From positions 3,688,468 through 3,752,467 of the forward strand of contig NZ_LN929908.1 in assembly GCF_001494595.1 (NCBI RefSeq): a stretch of 64,000 bases of DNA, written 5' to 3'. How positions within the stretch are numbered: position 1 is the stretch's first letter; each line of letters opens with the position of its first letter. The position numbers and the translations under genes are program-made. Shown piece by piece: positions 49,640 to 59,691 of the stretch. Under the pieces are notes generated by a model. That model searched no databases. It was given only the letters and a program-made list of their open reading frames with translations, and was not told the origin of the DNA. This DNA comes from Mycobacterium sp. M26 (GTDB lineage: Bacteria; Actinomycetota; Actinomycetes; Mycobacteriales; Mycobacteriaceae).

Positions 49640-50317
49640 ATGAGCGATCTCGCCAACACCGCCGAGCGTAAGCCCGCCCGGTCGGCCGGTGGCGACCGTC
49701 CCGCAGGCACCCCGGCCCGCCGCGGGAGCCGGCTGCCCCGTGACGAGCGCCGCGGCCAGCTGCTGGCCGCCGCCAGCGAAGTCTTCGTCGACCGCGGCTA
49801 CCACGCCGCCGGGATGGACGAGATAGCCGACCGTGCCGGCGTGAGCAAACCCGTTCTCTACCAACACTTTTCGAGCAAGCTCGAGCTGTATCTGGCGGTC
49901 CTGCAGCAGCACGTGGACAACCTGGTGTCTGGGGTGCGCCAAGCGCTGCGCACCACCACCGACAACCGTCAGCGGCTGCGCGCCGCCGTCCAGGCGTTCT
50001 TCGACTTCATCGAGCACGACAGCCAGGGCTACCGGCTGATCTTCGAGAACGACTACGTCACCGAGCCGCAGGTGGCCGCCCACGTCAAGGTCGCTACCGA
50101 GGCGTGCACGGATGCGGTGTTCGACCTGATCAGCCGTGACTCCGGTCTGGATCCGCACCGGGCGCGGATGATCGCGGTCGCCCTGGTGGCCATGAGCGTC
50201 GACTGCGCCCGCTACTGGCTGGACGCCGAACGGCCGATCTCCAAGGAAGACGCGGTCGACGGCACGGTGTACTTCGCCTGGGGCGGACTGTCACACGTGC
50301 CGCTGACCCGGGGCTAA
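49640..50317 (+). CDS. TetR-family transcriptional regulator
   Basis: A 225-residue repressor-type protein (Rv3208-like). A disordered N-terminus of about 30 residues precedes the TetR helix-turn-helix (RRGQLLAAASEVFVDRGYHAAGMDEIADRAGVSKPVLYQHFSSKLELY). A helical ligand-binding domain follows with FDFIEHDSQGYRLIFENDYV. Its target genes are unknown; the strongly conserved position next to DUF3107 and near rhlE across mycobacteria suggests a housekeeping role. The gene is divergent from DUF3152, with about 165 bp between them, and overlaps DUF3107 tail-to-tail by 4 bp. Confidence 0.9.
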   Translation: MSDLANTAERKPARSAGGDRPAGTPARRGSRLPRDERRGQLLAAASEVFVDRGYHAAGMDEIADRAGVSKPVLYQHFSSKLELYLAVLQQHVDNLVSGVRQALRTTTDNRQRLRAAVQAFFDFIEHDSQGYRLIFENDYVTEPQVAAHVKVATEACTDAVFDLISRDSGLDPHRARMIAVALVAMSVDCARYWLDAERPISKEDAVDGTVYFAWGGLSHVPLTRG

Positions 50318-50562
50318 GCGCCCGCGGGACCTGCAGCGATTCCGAAGCCGACCCGGCGCACGTCGGCGACGCCGATCTCGACATAGGTGATCTTCGAAGC
50401 GTGCACGATGATGCGACGGCCCTTGTCGTCGGTCAGGCTCAGCACGTCGGGGCCCTTGCCTGACAGCGCCGCCGTCACCAGGTCCTCGACCTCCGCGGGC
50501 GTCTGCGAGCTGCTGAAGACGAGCTCACGCGGGCTGTCCGAGACACCGATCTTGACCTCCAC
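50314..50562 (-). CDS. DUF3107 small protein (TB9.4-like)
   Basis: An 82-residue protein equivalent to Rv3208A. The sequence MEVKIGVSDSPRELVFSSSQTPAEVEDLV and the end KITYVEIGVADVRRVGFGI are typical of DUF3107, a compact alpha/beta fold found throughout Actinobacteria. The function is unknown. Its stop overlaps the TetR gene stop by 4 bp. There is no signal or membrane segment. Confidence 0.9.
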   Translation of the reverse strand: MEVKIGVSDSPRELVFSSSQTPAEVEDLVTAALSGKGPDVLSLTDDKGRRIIVHASKITYVEIGVADVRRVGFGIAAGPAGA

Positions 50563-50738
50563 GCTGGACCCTTCCGTTCGTGTTCGCGTTACCCCAGAAG
50601 GCTAGTGGACGCCCACCACCCCGGTCGCGGCCAGGCGTTCGCGGATAGCGAATAGGGCATCAAGCTGCGGTAACAGCATGGCAACAGCTGCGCGCGGCGT
50701 GTCCGGCCCGCCGCTGGGCGTCCCTAGCCTTGGCGGTG

Positions 50739-51299
50739 ATGAACGACACCGGCCGCCGCGCACCCGTGCCCCTGTGGCAGCGGGTGAGCCTGACTGCCAT
50801 GGGTGTGGCGGTCGCGGCCGTGGCGACGACGTTCGTGGTCAAGACCGGCGACCCTGCCAGCGTCAGCTCCACCGAAAGTCCCAAACGCACCGTGGTGGCC
50901 ACCTCGGGTCCGCGCACCTCCACCCCGCCGCCGGCGCCTGTCACCGTCACCGTCGACGGCCTGCCGCCGGAGACACCCGTCCTGGTCCCGCCCACCACGC
51001 CGGCCGCCGCGGCGCTGGCCGCCCCGATGGTCGATCCGCGCCAGGTGGTCTACACGGTGTCGGGCAACCAGCGGCCCGACGACCCGGTGACGGTGACCTA
51101 TGCCGACGAAACCGGCGCGCTGCGCACCGTGGAGAACGTCGCGTTGCCCTGGCAGCTGACGGTGGTTCCGGTGATGCCGGTCAACTACGTCACCGCCAGC
51201 AGCGGGGGAAGTCAGCTGAACTGCTGGATCACCGACGCGACGGGAGCCACCGTCGCCGCCCAAACCGACAACGCGATCTCGGCGACCTGCAACCGCTGA
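50739..51299 (+). CDS. MmpS-like membrane-anchored protein without MmpL partner
   Basis: A 186-residue protein equivalent to Rv3209. One N-terminal helix (SLTAMGVAVAAVATTFVVKT) and a Thr/Pro-rich linker precede a beta-rich extracytoplasmic domain: VVYTVSGNQRPDDPVTVTYADETG, then VALPWQLTVVP and LNCWITDATG. That order is the MmpS fold pattern (the usual form is VxYxVxG, then LPWxxT, then CxIxVDG). MmpS proteins assist MmpL exporters, but none adjoins it. ATG 50739 is preferred to in-frame GTG and TTG codons just upstream. The two cysteines in the C-terminal part may be disulfide-linked. Confidence 0.75.
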   Translation: MNDTGRRAPVPLWQRVSLTAMGVAVAAVATTFVVKTGDPASVSSTESPKRTVVATSGPRTSTPPPAPVTVTVDGLPPETPVLVPPTTPAAAALAAPMVDPRQVVYTVSGNQRPDDPVTVTYADETGALRTVENVALPWQLTVVPVMPVNYVTASSGGSQLNCWITDATGATVAAQTDNAISATCNR

Positions 51300-51303
51300 C
51301 CGG

Positions 51304-51981
51304 TCAGGCCAGCCCGAGCTGGCGCATCCGGTCGTCGTGGGTCTGCTGCAGGCGGGAGAAGAAGTCGGCGACCTGGCCCAGGCCACCCGGGCCGGACAGC
51401 ACCAACTCGACGAGTTCGTCGTGGTCGGCCAGCACGTACTGCGCCTGGGTGATGGCCTCCCCCAGCAGCCGGCGCGACCACAGCGCCAGCCGGCTGCGCT
51501 GCCGTCCGCTGGCGGTGACCGCCTCGCGCACTTCGCTGACGACGAACTGCGAGTGACCGGTTTCAGACAGCACCGCGCGCACCACGCCGGCGACCTCGTC
51601 GGGCAGCACGTCGGCGATCTCCAGGTAGAAGTCGGCCGCCATCGCGTCGCCGACATAGGTCTTGACCAGCGCTTCCAGCCACGTGCTCGGCGTGGTCAGC
51701 CGGTGGTAGTTCTCCAGCGCCGGGGCGTAGCGCGTCATCGCCGGCACCACGTCCACCCCGCGCGCGGCCAGCGCGTCGCGCAGCAATTCGTAGTGGCCCA
51801 TCTCGGCGGCGGCCATGCTCGCCATGTTGATCCGCCCGCGCAGATTCGGGGCCATCCGGGCTTCTTCGGTGAGCCGGTAGAACGCCGCCACCTCGCCGTA
51901 TGCGAGCAACGCGAACAGCTCGTTGACGGCGGGATGATCTGCCTGGACTCGTGGCGCCGAGACGGGCTGCGAGGCATTCAT
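51304..51981 (-). CDS. Ferritin-like fold protein (Rv3210c-like)
   Basis: A 225-residue all-helical protein with ferritin-like iron-ligand spacing: AYGEVAAFYRLTEEA (Glu), MASMAAAEMGHYELLRDAL (ExxH), a second pair AMAADFYLEIADVL (Glu) and LSETGHSQFVVSEV (ExxH). This is the arrangement of tRNA-hydroxylase MiaE-type and related di-iron proteins. Mycobacterial members are usually called ferritin-like fold-containing proteins. ATG 51981 was chosen; a GTG three codons upstream is possible. It is divergent from rhlE with a 249-bp region between starts. Substrate unknown. Confidence 0.82.
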   Translation of the reverse strand: MNASQPVSAPRVQADHPAVNELFALLAYGEVAAFYRLTEEARMAPNLRGRINMASMAAAEMGHYELLRDALAARGVDVVPAMTRYAPALENYHRLTTPSTWLEALVKTYVGDAMAADFYLEIADVLPDEVAGVVRAVLSETGHSQFVVSEVREAVTASGRQRSRLALWSRRLLGEAITQAQYVLADHDELVELVLSGPGGLGQVADFFSRLQQTHDDRMRQLGLA

Positions 51982-52015
51982 GGCCGTCACTGTAGTCCCG
52001 GCCGGGACACAAACC

Positions 52016-52043
52016 CTGACCGAAGTCGCCGACCAGCTATGAT
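52016..52043 (+). promoter_or_regulatory. Likely SigA promoter of rhlE
   Basis: CTGACC (52016-52021) and TATGAT (52038-52043) are separated by 16 bp, a good housekeeping promoter. Transcription from about 52050 would give a leader of roughly 180 nt before the rhlE ATG at 52231. Confidence 0.6.
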
Positions 52044-52230
52044 GTAGGCGGACGACGGTGACAAACCGTAGTTCAGGAAATGTGCGTGCACGCAGTGGGC
52101 CCGCCTCCCTCAGCGCAGGGCCCGGCGAATCGGCATCGTCAAGATCGCCGAATCCATTCCGATTGTCAGAACTCGTGCGCGCGTGACAGCACATACGAGG
52201 AACGACAACGGAAGGCACAACGCCACACTT

Positions 52231-53739
<1,509 letters not shown>

Positions 53740-53760
53740 ACCGCCGCTATCGTCGGCTAG

Positions 53761-54990
53761 ATGGTCAGACCCGAACGCCGCACCAAGGGCGATCTCGTCG
53801 CAGCTGCGGCGATCGCGCTTGTCGTGGCCGTCGTCGCCGCCTTCTTCTGGTGGAACAGTTCGGCGCGGGCCACGATCAGCCGGCCGGCATCCGACGACGC
53901 ACCCAACCCGGTGCCGGCGCGGACGGTCCCCGACACGCTGCGTCAGCTGTGGACCGCGACCAGCCCCCGCACACTGAGCCCGATCGTCGTCGACGGCACG
54001 GTGGTCACCGGCGAGGGCCGCACCGTGACGGGCCACGACCCCAAGACCGGCGCGACCCGGTGGACGTTCGCCCGCGATAGCGATCTGTGCGGGGTGTCCT
54101 ACGTCTACGACCTGGCGGTCGCGGTCTACCCCGACGTCCGGGGCTGCGGTCAGGTCAGCAGTATCAACGGCGGTACCGGCCGGCGCGGACCAACCCGAAC
54201 GGCCTACGCGGACAAGCAGATTGTGCTCAGCGCCAGCGGCAGCACCATCCTGGCCGCCGGGCCCACCCGGCTGGAGATGTGGCGCTCGGATCTGGTGCGG
54301 ATGCTGTCCTACGGCGAGATCGACGCCCGGGTCAAGCCGGTCAACCAGGGTGTCGGCACCGGCTGCACGCTGATGTCGGCGGCGGCCAGCGATGAGGCGG
54401 TGGGCGTACTGGAGGCCTGCCGCGATCAGAAGGATCTGCGGCTGACCCTGCTCAAACCGGCCAAGGAAGAAGACGAGCCGGACACCAAGAACATCCCACT
54501 GCCGGGTGTGGCCACCGATTCCGAGGCCCGGGTGCTTGCCGTCTCGGGCACCACTACAGCGGTCTACCTGCCGTCCCCCAAACCGGAGATCGCCGTCTAC
54601 GACGACACCGGGACGAAGGTGTCCTCCACGCTGATGAAGGATCCGCCGGTGATGACGAACCCGGCGCAGGCGGTGACGAAGGCCGGTGACATGTACACCT
54701 GGTGGACCGGCGACGGTGTGGAGGTCTTCGACGGCAAGCTGGGGTACCGCTACACGATCGGCGCGGCCGGGGCGGTGCGGCCGGTCGGCCCGGCGGCGAT
54801 GATGGGCGGGCGGCTGCTGATCCCGCTGACCACCGGGATCGGGGTGTACGACCCGGCCAGCGGCGCCAACCAGCGGGTGATTCCGATCAGCCACCCGGCG
54901 GGCAGCGGACCGGTGGTCCCCACCGTCACCGGCTCTCAGCTCATCGAGCAGCGCGGCGCGGCACTGACGGCGTTCGGGCCGCCGAGCTAG
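53761..54990 (+). CDS. Membrane-anchored PQQ-type beta-propeller protein (Rv3212-like)
   Basis: A 409-residue protein. One N-terminal helix (LVAAAAIALVVAVVAAFFWW) is followed by an extracytoplasmic domain with quinoprotein-like repeats: GRTVTGHDPKTGATRWTFARDSD, VSSINGGTG and FDGKLGYRYTIGAAG, each containing the GxxxW/Y strand pattern. Three or more cysteines (LCGVSY, GCGQV, GCTLM, EACRDQ) suggest disulfides. It resembles Rv3212; no enzymatic residues are evident. The gene lies 21 bp after rhlE and ends in a CTAG shared with the stop of the convergent ParA-like gene. Confidence 0.82.
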   Translation: MVRPERRTKGDLVAAAAIALVVAVVAAFFWWNSSARATISRPASDDAPNPVPARTVPDTLRQLWTATSPRTLSPIVVDGTVVTGEGRTVTGHDPKTGATRWTFARDSDLCGVSYVYDLAVAVYPDVRGCGQVSSINGGTGRRGPTRTAYADKQIVLSASGSTILAAGPTRLEMWRSDLVRMLSYGEIDARVKPVNQGVGTGCTLMSAAASDEAVGVLEACRDQKDLRLTLLKPAKEEDEPDTKNIPLPGVATDSEARVLAVSGTTTAVYLPSPKPEIAVYDDTGTKVSSTLMKDPPVMTNPAQAVTKAGDMYTWWTGDGVEVFDGKLGYRYTIGAAGAVRPVGPAAMMGGRLLIPLTTGIGVYDPASGANQRVIPISHPAGSGPVVPTVTGSQLIEQRGAALTAFGPPS

Positions 54991-55781
54991 ATCTCCGGGG
55001 CGTAGGTCGGCAGCGCCTTGCCGGACTTCCAGTGCTTCAGCAGAGCGGTCGCCAGCTCACGATAAGCGTTGCCGCCCTTGTTCTTTCGGCCCGCCAGCAC
55101 CGACGACCCGGACGCACTGGCCTCGGCGAAGCGCACCGTGCGCGGAATCGGCGGGGCCAGCACCGGCAGGTCGTAGCGGTCGGCGACGTCGAGCAGGACG
55201 TCGCGGCTGTGCGTGGTGCGCGAGTCATACAGCGTGGGTAGCGCGCCCAGCAGCTTCAGATCCGGATTGGTGATCTGCTGGACGTCGGACACCGTGCGCA
55301 GGAACTGCCCGACCCCGCGGTGCGCAAGCGTCTCGCACTGCAGCGGGACGATCACCTCACCGGCGGCGGTGAGGCCGTTGAGCGTCAGCACTCCCAGCGA
55401 CGGCGGGCAGTCGATGATCACCACGTCGAACTGATCGTCCAGCTTGGCCAGGGCACGCTTGAGCGCGTACTCGCGGCCTGCCCGCATCAGCAGCATGGCT
55501 TCGGCACCCGCCAGATCGATGTTGGCCGGCAGCAGCGTCATCCCCTCCGCCGTGGTGACGAGGGCCGCACTGGGCTCGACGTCACCCAGCAGCACCTCGT
55601 GCACCGACACCGGAAGCTTGTCCGGATCGGTGCCCAGCGAGAACGTCAGACATCCCTGCGGGTCGAGGTCGACGAGCAACACACGTTTTCCTGCGTCGAC
55701 GAAAGCCGCCCCCAACGACGCGACCGTGGTTGTCTTGGCCACCCCACCCTTTTGATTGGCCACCGCCAGTACTCGGGTCAC
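54987..55781 (-). CDS. ParA-family ATPase (Soj-like, orphan)
   Basis: A 264-residue deviant Walker ATPase. Walker A is ANQKGGVAKTTTVASLG with the signature KGGxxKTT, followed by VDLDPQGCLTFSLG and FDVVIIDCPPSLGVLTLNGL. It equals Rv3213c in position. No parB gene is adjacent, so this is not the chromosome-segregation ParA; orphan ParAs position other cell components. The GTG start was chosen because the typical N-terminal strand TRVLAVANQKGG begins there. It overlaps the beta-propeller gene tail-to-tail by 4 bp and is divergent from gpm2. Confidence 0.9.
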   Translation of the reverse strand: MTRVLAVANQKGGVAKTTTVASLGAAFVDAGKRVLLVDLDPQGCLTFSLGTDPDKLPVSVHEVLLGDVEPSAALVTTAEGMTLLPANIDLAGAEAMLLMRAGREYALKRALAKLDDQFDVVIIDCPPSLGVLTLNGLTAAGEVIVPLQCETLAHRGVGQFLRTVSDVQQITNPDLKLLGALPTLYDSRTTHSRDVLLDVADRYDLPVLAPPIPRTVRFAEASASGSSVLAGRKNKGGNAYRELATALLKHWKSGKALPTYAPEI

Positions 55782-55859
55782 GTGACCATCCTGACAGGTT
55801 CCGGGCCGACGCGTCCCGGCTGCCACGCCTCGCCAGGTCATCGGGCAGAATCGGTGGAC

Positions 55860-56471
55860 GTGAGCGTGGGCACCCATCGGCTGGTCCTGTTGCGGCACGG
55901 CGAGACCGAATGGTCGCGGGACCGCAAGCACACCAGCCGCACCGACCTGGACCTCACCGACCACGGTCGTGAGCAGGCCACCCTGGCGGCGCTGACCCTC
56001 GAACACCTCGGCCTGGAGAATCCGCTGGTGGTGAGCAGCCCACGCAAGCGGGCGCTGGCCACCGCAGAACTGGCCGGCCTGACCGTCGACGAGGTGTCCC
56101 CGCTGCTGGCCGAGTGGGACTACGGCGACTACGAAGGCCTGACCACCCACGAGATCCGCACCGAGACACCGGGCTGGCTGCTGTGGACCTACGGCTGCCC
56201 GGGCGGTGAGAGCGTGGACCAGGTCAGCATGCGGGCCGACCAGGCGGTGTCCTACGCGCTCGAGCACATGGTGGACCGGGACGTGGTGTTCGTCGGGCAC
56301 GGCCACTTCTCGCGGTCGGTGGTGACCCGCTGGGTCGAACAACCGCTGCGGGAGGGCGCGCGATACGGGTTCGGCGCGGCTTCGGTGGCGGTGTGCGGCT
56401 TCGAGTACGGGCTGCGGCAGCTTTCCGCGCTGGGGATGACGAGTCACCGAGAGCCGGTCACCGGCGCGTGA
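55860..56471 (+). CDS. gpm2: Histidine phosphatase (Gpm2-like acid phosphatase)
   Basis: A 203-residue member of the histidine phosphatase superfamily. The phosphohistidine is in LVLLRHGETEWS. The second His is in FVGHGHFSRSVVTRW, with acidic and arginine partners in SSPRKRALATAEL and LLAEWDYGDYEGL. Annotated as phosphoglycerate mutase in M. tuberculosis (Rv3214), it has been characterised as an acid phosphatase instead. GTG 55860 (MSVGTHRL) gives the same length as the M. tuberculosis protein; two more GTG codons lie nearby. Its stop overlaps the entC start (GTGA), so the genes are translationally coupled. Confidence 0.92.
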   Translation: MSVGTHRLVLLRHGETEWSRDRKHTSRTDLDLTDHGREQATLAALTLEHLGLENPLVVSSPRKRALATAELAGLTVDEVSPLLAEWDYGDYEGLTTHEIRTETPGWLLWTYGCPGGESVDQVSMRADQAVSYALEHMVDRDVVFVGHGHFSRSVVTRWVEQPLREGARYGFGAASVAVCGFEYGLRQLSALGMTSHREPVTGA

Positions 56472-57565
56472 CCGATCACCCCTCGTTCGTGCTGAGCGGA
56501 CCCGCAGGCACGATCGTCGCCGACGGCATCGAGGCCGGCTACGCCAGTGCCGCCGCCGCCTCGGCAGCGCTGGCCGACGGATCGGCCGATCTGGTGGTCG
56601 GCGCCCTGCCGTTCGATGTGCGCGGCGCGGCGGCACTGCTGGCACCGCGGACGGTGACGTTCTCCGATGCCCTGCCGTCCTGGCCGGTGACGTCGTTGCC
56701 GACGGTGCGTATCGATGCCACGCTGCCCCCGCCCGAGGAGCACCGGGCGCGGATCCGCACCGCGTTGAAGTACCTCAACAACGCCGAAAGTGGTTTGCAG
56801 AAGGTCGTTTTGGCGCGGGCGCTGCGCCTGGTCGCCGACGGCGCCCTGGACGAGCGGACGATCCTGCGCCGTCTGGTGGAGGACGATCCGGAGGCCACCG
56901 CCTATCTGTCCGACCTGTCGCCCGCCGGCGGCGACTACGCCGGGACCGCACTGGTGGGTGCCAGCCCTGAGCTGCTGGTGGCCCGCTCCGGTGATCAGGT
57001 GACCTGCCAGCCGTTCGCCGGATCGGCACCCCGCTCGGTCGACGCCGCCAGCGACGCGGCCAACGGCGCGGCATTGGCGGACTCGGGCAAGAACCGCCAC
57101 GAACACCAGCTTGTCGTCGACACCATGCGGGCCGCGCTGCAGCCGTTGTGCACCGATCTGGACGTGGCGGATGAACCTCAGCTCAGCCGGACCGCCGCGC
57201 TGTGGCACCTGTCCACCCCGATCCGGGGAACGCTACGCGATACCTCAACGACGGCAATCGATTTGGCGCTGGCCCTGCATCCCACGCCGGCGGTCGGCGG
57301 GGTGCCCACCGCGGCCGCCGTGGACCTGATCGCCGACCTCGAGGGCGACCGCGGGTTCTATGCCGGGGCCGTCGGCTGGTGCGACTCCCGCGGCGACGGC
57401 CGGTGGGTGGTGGCGATCCGCGGCGCCCAGCTGTCGGCGGATCGCCGCGAGGCGCTCGCCCTGGCCGGCGGCGGTATCGTCGCCGAATCGGACCCCGACG
57501 ACGAAGTCGCCGAAACCACAACGAAATTCCGAACGATCCTGTCGGCTCTGGGAGTACCGCAATGA
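56468..57565 (+). CDS. entC: Isochorismate synthase
   Basis: A 365-residue chorismate-utilising enzyme of the EntC/MenF group, converting chorismate to isochorismate. Signatures are LQKVVLARALRL, GASPELLVARSGDQVTCQPFAGSAPRS, KNRHEHQLVVD, LSTPIRGTLRD and the C-terminal HPTPAVGGVPTAAA with FYAGAVGW. The product could feed menaquinone or siderophore synthesis. The gene is coupled to gpm2 and to the acetyltransferase by 4-bp overlaps, matching the Rv3214-Rv3215-Rv3216 order. No siderophore NRPS genes are nearby, so menaquinone is the simpler assignment. Confidence 0.93.
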   Translation: MTDHPSFVLSGPAGTIVADGIEAGYASAAAASAALADGSADLVVGALPFDVRGAAALLAPRTVTFSDALPSWPVTSLPTVRIDATLPPPEEHRARIRTALKYLNNAESGLQKVVLARALRLVADGALDERTILRRLVEDDPEATAYLSDLSPAGGDYAGTALVGASPELLVARSGDQVTCQPFAGSAPRSVDAASDAANGAALADSGKNRHEHQLVVDTMRAALQPLCTDLDVADEPQLSRTAALWHLSTPIRGTLRDTSTTAIDLALALHPTPAVGGVPTAAAVDLIADLEGDRGFYAGAVGWCDSRGDGRWVVAIRGAQLSADRREALALAGGGIVAESDPDDEVAETTTKFRTILSALGVPQ

Positions 57566-58065
57566 CCACACACATCCGCCGGGCCCGGCCGGGCGACGAG
57601 GCCGACATCGTCGGCATGATCCGGGAGCTGGCCGAGTTCGAGCGCGCCTCACATGAATGCACAGTGGTCGAATCTCAGATCACCACAGCACTTTTCGGCG
57701 ACGATCCGCTCGGCTTCTGCAATATCGCCGAGGTCGACGGCGAGGCGGCGGCGATGGCGCTGTGTTTCCGCAACTTCTCCACCTGGGACGGGGTGGCCGG
57801 GGTCTACCTCGAGGACCTGTTCGTGCGGGAGAAGTTCCGCCGCCGGGGCCTGGCCCGCACCATGCTGGCCACCCTGGCCCGCGAGTGCGTGGATAACGGT
57901 TACAGCCGGCTCAGCTGGGCGGTGCTGGACTGGAATGTCAATGCCATCGCGCTCTACGACGCCGTCGGCGGCAAGCCGATGTCGGAGTGGATCACCTACC
58001 GGGTGTCGGGTCCGGAGCTGTCGGCACTGGCCTCGGAGGCCTCACCGGTCGTCGACGGCGCCTAG
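57562..58065 (+). CDS. GNAT-family N-acetyltransferase
   Basis: A 167-residue acetyltransferase. The acetyl-CoA-binding motif A is VREKFRRRGLARTMLATLARECVDNGYSRLSW. It is preceded by GVYLEDLFV and followed by LDWNVNAIALYDAVGG, the pattern of the diamine/thialysine acetyltransferase branch (SSAT-like). The substrate is unknown. The ATG overlaps the entC stop. The 3' end overlaps the following convergent gene by 24 bp. Confidence 0.9.
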   Translation: MTTHIRRARPGDEADIVGMIRELAEFERASHECTVVESQITTALFGDDPLGFCNIAEVDGEAAAMALCFRNFSTWDGVAGVYLEDLFVREKFRRRGLARTMLATLARECVDNGYSRLSWAVLDWNVNAIALYDAVGGKPMSEWITYRVSGPELSALASEASPVVDGA

Positions 58066-58434
58066 CCACTGCAGCGTCGACGGGCTGAACAGCAGCACCA
58101 AGGTGACCAGCGCGACCAGCGCGATCGGGATGGCGTAGAGCCACTGATGTGAGCCCACGCCGATGTACCAGGTCACCGGCAGCAGCAGCAGCTGGGCAAA
58201 CACCGCGATCCCGCGGCCCCAGCGCCGCCCGGTCCACAGCGCCCACGCGCCGGTCAGCACACCTGCGCCGACCAGGGCGAACCAGGCGGCGTTGCCGAAT
58301 CCGCTGACCACGTGCTGGTCGGCGCCGGCCAAGCCGCGGACCAGGAACACGATGGCGCCGACCACGGCGACGGCACCTTCGAGGGCCACCAGCACGGCGG
58401 CCTGTCGCACGGTTGCGGGGGCGGGAACGGTCAC
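58042..58434 (-). CDS. Small four-helix membrane protein (Rv3217c-like)
   Basis: A 130-residue integral membrane protein with four hydrophobic segments (AAVLVALEGAVAVVGAIVFLV; AAWFALVGAGVLTGAWALW; GIAVFAQLLLLPVTWYIGV; YAIPIALVALVTLVLLFS) joined by short loops. The LLLPVTWYIGVGSHQWLYAIPI motif is typical of the Rv3217c group. No catalytic residues are apparent; function unknown. It overlaps the acetyltransferase gene by 24 bp at its 3' end. Confidence 0.85.
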   Translation of the reverse strand: MTVPAPATVRQAAVLVALEGAVAVVGAIVFLVRGLAGADQHVVSGFGNAAWFALVGAGVLTGAWALWTGRRWGRGIAVFAQLLLLPVTWYIGVGSHQWLYAIPIALVALVTLVLLFSPSTLQWLGAVDDR

Positions 58435-58481
58435 GACGACGAGCCTAAGGGCTACGCCGACTGCCGATAGGCTGGTGCCTC

Positions 58482-59435
58482 GTGCGCGCCGTGCTGATCG
58501 TGAACCCGAACGCCACCTCGACGACCGCCGCCGGCCGCGATCTGCTGGCCCACGCGCTGGAGAGCCGGGTGGACCTGAGGGTGGTCCACACCGACCACCG
58601 TGGGCACGCCATCGAGATCGCCGAGTCGGCCCGCGATGACGGCACCGACCTGATCATCGTGCACGGCGGCGACGGCACGGTGAACGAGATCGTCAACGGC
58701 CTGCTCGGCAAGCCGGGGCCCCTTCTGGTGCAGAAACTGCCGGCGGTAGCCGTGGTGCCCGGCGGCTCGGCCAACGTGTTCGCCCGCGCCCTGGGCATCA
58801 GCGCCGACCCCATCGAGGCCACCAACCAGCTCATCGACCTGATCAGCGCGCACCGCAACGGCGAGCCCTGGCGGCGGATCGGGTTGATGGACTGCGGGGA
58901 ACGCTGGGCGGTGTTCACCGCCGGGATGGGAGTCGACGGTGACGTGGTCGCCGCGGTGGAGGCCCAGCGCGCCAAGGGGCGCAAGGTCACCGCGGGCCGC
59001 TACATCCGGGTCGCGGTCCGCGAAGTGCTGTCCAGCGTGCGCAAAGAAGCCCGCCTGACCCTGGAACTGCCCGGGCGAGAACCCGTGAGCGGGGTGCACT
59101 TCGCGTTCATCTCGAACTCCAGCCCGTGGACGTACGCCAACACCCGCCCGGTCTGGACCAACCCGGACACCACGTTCGAGACCGGCCTGGGCGTCTTCGC
59201 CACGACCAGCATGAACGTCTGGAGAAATCTGATGCTGGTGCGACGGATGTTGTCCAAGAGGCCCACGATCAAGGCGAAGCATCTGGTCCGCGACGACGAC
59301 GTCGCGTGGGTGAAGGTGACGGCCGACGAACCGGTTGCCTGTCAGATCGACGGGGATTTTCTCGGCCTACGCTCAGAAATGACTTTCCGTGCCGTTGCGG
59401 AGGCCCTCAGCGTGGTGGCTCCACCGGCTAAGTAA
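58482..59435 (+). CDS. Diacylglycerol/lipid kinase family protein
   Basis: A 317-residue DAGK-catalytic-domain protein (Rv3218-like). The ATP-binding loop is VHGGDGTVNEIVNGLL (GGDGT at 62-66), preceded by IVNPNATST. PGGSANVFARALGI is the second signature. The C-terminal beta-sandwich has GMGVDGDVVAAVE and ends VACQIDGDFLG, where a conserved Asp binds the magnesium network. It probably phosphorylates a lipid with a free hydroxyl, such as diacylglycerol. It is a single gene ahead of the whiB1 regulatory region. Confidence 0.9.
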   Translation: MRAVLIVNPNATSTTAAGRDLLAHALESRVDLRVVHTDHRGHAIEIAESARDDGTDLIIVHGGDGTVNEIVNGLLGKPGPLLVQKLPAVAVVPGGSANVFARALGISADPIEATNQLIDLISAHRNGEPWRRIGLMDCGERWAVFTAGMGVDGDVVAAVEAQRAKGRKVTAGRYIRVAVREVLSSVRKEARLTLELPGREPVSGVHFAFISNSSPWTYANTRPVWTNPDTTFETGLGVFATTSMNVWRNLMLVRRMLSKRPTIKAKHLVRDDDVAWVKVTADEPVACQIDGDFLGLRSEMTFRAVAEALSVVAPPAK

Positions 59436-59534
59436 GCCTGCTACCAGCGCAGATGCGAAGGCTGGAGCTGATTTAGAGCGCAAGTGGGTTGAGTGTAGTA
59501 CAACCGGGTGAGGGCTACGGGAACCCACCCCTGT

Positions 59535-59550
59535 AGTGAGATTGCACACG
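59535..59550 (+). promoter_or_regulatory. CRP-type site in the whiB1 promoter region
   Basis: AGTGAGATTGCACACG fits a mycobacterial CRP site and closely resembles the known CRP site of M. tuberculosis whiB1. It lies 142 bp before the whiB1 ATG. A candidate -35 TTGACT (59567-59572) follows. The related sequences GCACACGTGTTAAC (59544-59557) and GCACGCGTTAAC (59624-59635) may be further regulator sites. The rest of 59436-59691 shows no gene. Confidence 0.65.
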
Positions 59551-59691
59551 TGTTAACTGAGTTCTCTTGACTTCCGCCGCGGCTGTGAAACGATCGGATG
59601 CAACAACGCAGAAACATTTGTGTGCACGCGTTAACAGCCGAAGGTAAACAGAGTGCGCTTTGTTGCGCACACAGTTAAGGAGTAGCGACTA

